Positions 61,818-64,000 of a stretch of DNA of 64,000 bases are shown here, one piece after another. Position numbers and translations under genes: made by a program. The DNA is taken from assembly GCA_024707075.1 (NCBI GenBank), contig JANQAK010000006.1, forward strand, positions 248,001 to 312,000, given 5' to 3'. The notes under the pieces are model-generated. The model was not told the origin of the DNA. It searched no databases and saw nothing but the letters and a program-made list of their open reading frames with translations. The stretch's first letter is position 1. Each line of letters starts with the position of its first letter. Source of the DNA: Afipia sp. (lineage in GTDB: Bacteria > Pseudomonadota > Alphaproteobacteria > Rhizobiales > Xanthobacteraceae).

Positions 61818-62897
61818 TTAATCCGGCGCTCCAGCAAGGTGACTCGCCGCCGCCGGGGCGCGGCTGTGGCCCGAACCCGGAATGGACATGTAGCAGGCCA
61901 CCTGATGTCCCATCTCATCGATGTCCGCCAGTTTCGGTCCGGCTTCCGAACAGAGCGGCTCCATGAACGGGCAACGGGTGTGAAACCGGCAGCCGGATGG
62001 CGGATCGATCGGGTTGGGCGGATCGCCTGTAATGGGCGGCGTTTCAGTGCGCCTGTCGGGATCGGAGGAAGGCATCGCCGCCAGCAGCGCACGCGTGTAG
62101 GGATGCGCGGGCGCATCCCACACCTCGTCAACCGGTCCAAGTTCGACGACCTCGCCGAGATACATCACCAGCACGCGGTCGGAGATATAGCGCACCACAT
62201 TCAGGTCGTGACTGATGAACAGGTATGTTAGTCCAAATTCGCGCTTGAGATCGACCAGCAGATTGAGCACCTGCGCTTCGACTGATTTGTCGAGCGCGGA
62301 AACGGCCTCGTCGAGGATGACGAGGCGCGGCGAGAGCGCCAGGGCGCGTGCGATATTGACCCGCTGGCGCTGGCCGCCGGATATTTCATGAGGATAGCGA
62401 TTGGCGAAGATCTCCGGACGCAATCCGACCTTGCCGAGCAATTCCTGCGCGAGCGCACGCGCGGCGGCATCGTCCATCCCGTGAACTTTGGGGCCGAACG
62501 CAATCGATTCCTCGATGGTCAACCGGGGATTGAGCGAAGCGTAGCTGTCCTGAAAAACCATCTGTATGGCGCGGCGCAACTCGCGCAGCGACAATGCGCG
62601 TCCCACCAGCATGCCGTCGTAGACAAACTCGCCCGCATCGCGTGGCATCAGGTGCATCAGCAGCCGCGCGGTCGTGGACTTGCCGCAACCGGATTCACCG
62701 ACGATTCCCACCGTTTCGCCCTTGGCGATAGAGAACGTCACGTTGTCGACGGCGCGCACTGTCTTGCTCTTGCTGAACAGGCCGCCACGTACCGGGAAAT
62801 GCTTGGTCAGGTCCGTGACCTGCAACAACGGCTGGGCCGCTCCGCCAAGGTCTTCGATTGGCTCAAGCCTGTCGATGGGCTGTGCTATGTCGGTCAT
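61818..62897 (-). CDS. Peptide-type ABC transporter ATP-binding protein (DppF/OppF-like)
   Basis: The 359-residue ATPase has Walker A GESGCGKST, signature ISGGQRQRV, Walker B LVILDEAVSALD and the Opp/Dpp cysteine tail (GCRFHTRCPFMEPLC). It works as a heterodimer with the DppD-like protein. It lies four bases after the permease gene, so they are one operon. Confidence 0.92.
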   Translation of the reverse strand: MTDIAQPIDRLEPIEDLGGAAQPLLQVTDLTKHFPVRGGLFSKSKTVRAVDNVTFSIAKGETVGIVGESGCGKSTTARLLMHLMPRDAGEFVYDGMLVGRALSLRELRRAIQMVFQDSYASLNPRLTIEESIAFGPKVHGMDDAAARALAQELLGKVGLRPEIFANRYPHEISGGQRQRVNIARALALSPRLVILDEAVSALDKSVEAQVLNLLVDLKREFGLTYLFISHDLNVVRYISDRVLVMYLGEVVELGPVDEVWDAPAHPYTRALLAAMPSSDPDRRTETPPITGDPPNPIDPPSGCRFHTRCPFMEPLCSEAGPKLADIDEMGHQVACYMSIPGSGHSRAPAAASHLAGAPD

Positions 62898-62901
62898 GGC
62901 A

Positions 62902-63789
62902 TCAGTTCCGGATGTCCATTGCGCTGCGCATCCCGTCGCTCAGCAGATTGAAGCAGATCGAAACCGCGAAGATCATGACGCCTGGAAGCGCTGCCACCCA
63001 CGGGTTGACATAGATCGCGGTGCGCAACGTGTTGAGCATCAATCCCCATTCCGGCTCGGGTGGTTTGGTGCCGAGGCCGAGAAACGACAGGCCGGCCGCG
63101 AGGATCATCGAGACCGAAATGAGTCCGGTGGCGTAGACGAAGATCGATCCCAGCACATTGCCGAGCATATGGACCCGCATGATCGTGAGGGCGTCGGCGC
63201 CGGACGCCCTTGCCGCTTCCACGAAGTCCATGTTGCGCACACCGGTGGTCACGCTCTCTGCGACGCGTGTAATCTGGGGGACGAAGACGATGGTCAGCGA
63301 GACGATGGAGTTGACGATGCCTGCGCCCAGCGCGCCGGAGATGGCAATGGCCAGCAGCACCGAAGGAAATGCGTAGAACACGTCGACAGTGCGCATGATC
63401 GCGGTGTTGATCTTGCCTCCGACGTATCCGGCGACGAGGCCGAGCGATGTCCCTATGATGAAGGCCAGGACCACCGGCAGGATGCCGATCAGCAGCGACA
63501 GACGGCCGCCATAGATCAGGCGCGCCAGCATGTCGCGGCCCAGTTCGTCGGTTCCGAGCGGATAGCCGGGCGTTCCGATCACGCGGAGGCGGCGTATCAT
63601 CGACCCCTGATAGGGATCGGCGAGGCCGAGCCACGGCGCGGCGATGGCCGACATGAATATCGCGATGAGGACAAAGGCACATATCATGCTGACCTTGTCG
63701 CGCACGATGCGCCGGCCAACCGTCGCCCAATAGCCGCGCGCCTTGGTAGCCGGCGCGGCCTGAAGGGCGGTGTCTGTGAGCGTGCTCAT
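62902..63789 (-). CDS. Peptide-type ABC transporter permease (DppC/OppC-like)
   Basis: The 295-residue permease has six membrane helices, an N-terminal OppC-type segment (VRDKVSMICAFVLIAIFMSAIAAPWL) and the coupling motif EAARASGADALTIMRVHMLGN. GTDELGRDMLAR, before the transmembrane core, is a strong DppC mark. The start at 63789 (MSTLTDTAL) follows the upstream permease stop by four bases. Confidence 0.93.
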   Translation of the reverse strand: MSTLTDTALQAAPATKARGYWATVGRRIVRDKVSMICAFVLIAIFMSAIAAPWLGLADPYQGSMIRRLRVIGTPGYPLGTDELGRDMLARLIYGGRLSLLIGILPVVLAFIIGTSLGLVAGYVGGKINTAIMRTVDVFYAFPSVLLAIAISGALGAGIVNSIVSLTIVFVPQITRVAESVTTGVRNMDFVEAARASGADALTIMRVHMLGNVLGSIFVYATGLISVSMILAAGLSFLGLGTKPPEPEWGLMLNTLRTAIYVNPWVAALPGVMIFAVSICFNLLSDGMRSAMDIRN

Positions 63790-63793
63790 CAGC

Positions 63794-64000
63794 TCAGCTC
63801 CGCTTGATGCGCGGATCGATCGACGCCTGTGCGACATCGACCATCAGATTGAGGAACACGAAGAACAGCGCGAGCACGAGGATCGTGCCTTGCAGTAGCG
63901 GCAGGTCACGCTGAAAGATGGCAGAGTTGAGCAGCAGGCCGGAGCCGGGCCACGAGAACACCGTTTCGATTAGGATCGATCCGCCGAGCATGTAGCCGAG
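63794..64000 (-). CDS. Peptide-type ABC transporter permease (DppB/OppB-like), 3' part
   Basis: The last 68 codons of a permease whose 5' part lies beyond the right edge. GGSILIETVFSWPGSGLLLNSAIFQRD is the typical C-terminal periplasmic and coupling part of DppB/OppB, followed by a last helix (ILVLALFFVFLNLMVDV) and DPRIKRS. It is the first visible gene of the dpp-like operon. Confidence 0.9.
   Translation of the reverse strand, partial: LGYMLGGSILIETVFSWPGSGLLLNSAIFQRDLPLLQGTILVLALFFVFLNLMVDVAQASIDPRIKRS

Noticed and set aside
1-64000. CRISPR arrays, tRNA or rRNA genes, prophage or insertion sequences
   Set aside because: I saw no regular direct repeats, no cloverleaf or ribosomal sequence and no integrase or transposase motif by eye. 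A dedicated tRNA and repeat search could still find short elements.

Overview
The window looks like chromosomal DNA of an alphaproteobacterium close to Bradyrhizobium, Rhodopseudomonas or Afipia. The order fixL-fixJ-receiver-fixK2 is the Bradyrhizobium arrangement, and FixL, counted from its start, puts the heme histidine at 200, the distal arginine at 220 and the kinase histidine at 291, the numbering I recall for B. diazoefficiens FixL. The genus is an inference. I saw no tRNA, rRNA, insertion sequence or CRISPR array.

Layout. 1-5.3 kb: an operon on the minus strand with a TonB-dependent receptor, a NitT/TauT-like ABC transporter and an NnrS-like protein cut by the window edge. An NsrR-type operator precedes it. 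5.6-18.3 kb: a Crp/Fnr regulator, then the nitrate respiration operon narK(fused)-narGHJI-parvulin-unknown-moaB-DUF2478. 18.3-22.6 kb: a DUF6455 protein, a cysteine-bearing FNR, a 46-residue membrane peptide, nsrR, DUF2249 and a second nnrS. 22.6-27.3 kb: an operon of a small membrane protein, phaC, maoC-pta and ackA. 27.3-30.8 kb: a frameshifted P-type ATPase and a universal stress protein. 30.9-34.3 kb: fixK2, a lone receiver, fixJ and fixL. 34.6-46.6 kb: a hypoxia and stress region with a phasin, CBS proteins, stress proteins, a CHAD protein, a kinase/stress-protein fusion, a phosphoesterase, DUF883/holin-like proteins, an NAD(P)H oxidoreductase and a cytochrome c. 46.7-54.7 kb: ccoNOQP and ccoGHIS. 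54.7-60.7 kb: a PAS-GGDEF-EAL protein, DUF2336, a third cysteine-bearing Crp/Fnr protein and a globin-coupled chemoreceptor. 60.8-64 kb: a peptide-type ABC transporter, cut by the right edge.

How it fits together. Low oxygen is read by FixLJ, then FixK2, and by an Fe-S FNR. At least twelve intergenic TTGA-N6-TCAA boxes sit mostly 55-75 bases upstream of start codons, and link the high-affinity oxidase, the PHA/acetyl phosphate operon and many stress genes into one oxygen regulon. NO is read by NsrR through three near-identical 23-bp palindromes: one on nsrR itself, one on DUF2249-nnrS and one on the TonB/ABC/NnrS operon. The most novel points are this NO-linked uptake operon of unknown substrate, the FixK-boxed PHA/acetyl-P operon, and a 27-bp palindrome shared by the two sensor loci after the cco genes.

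Caution: single-base indels interrupt phaC, the P-type ATPase (three), the cytochrome c, the GGDEF-EAL gene (two) and the chemoreceptor. Several lie in G/C runs, so base-calling error is as likely as true decay.
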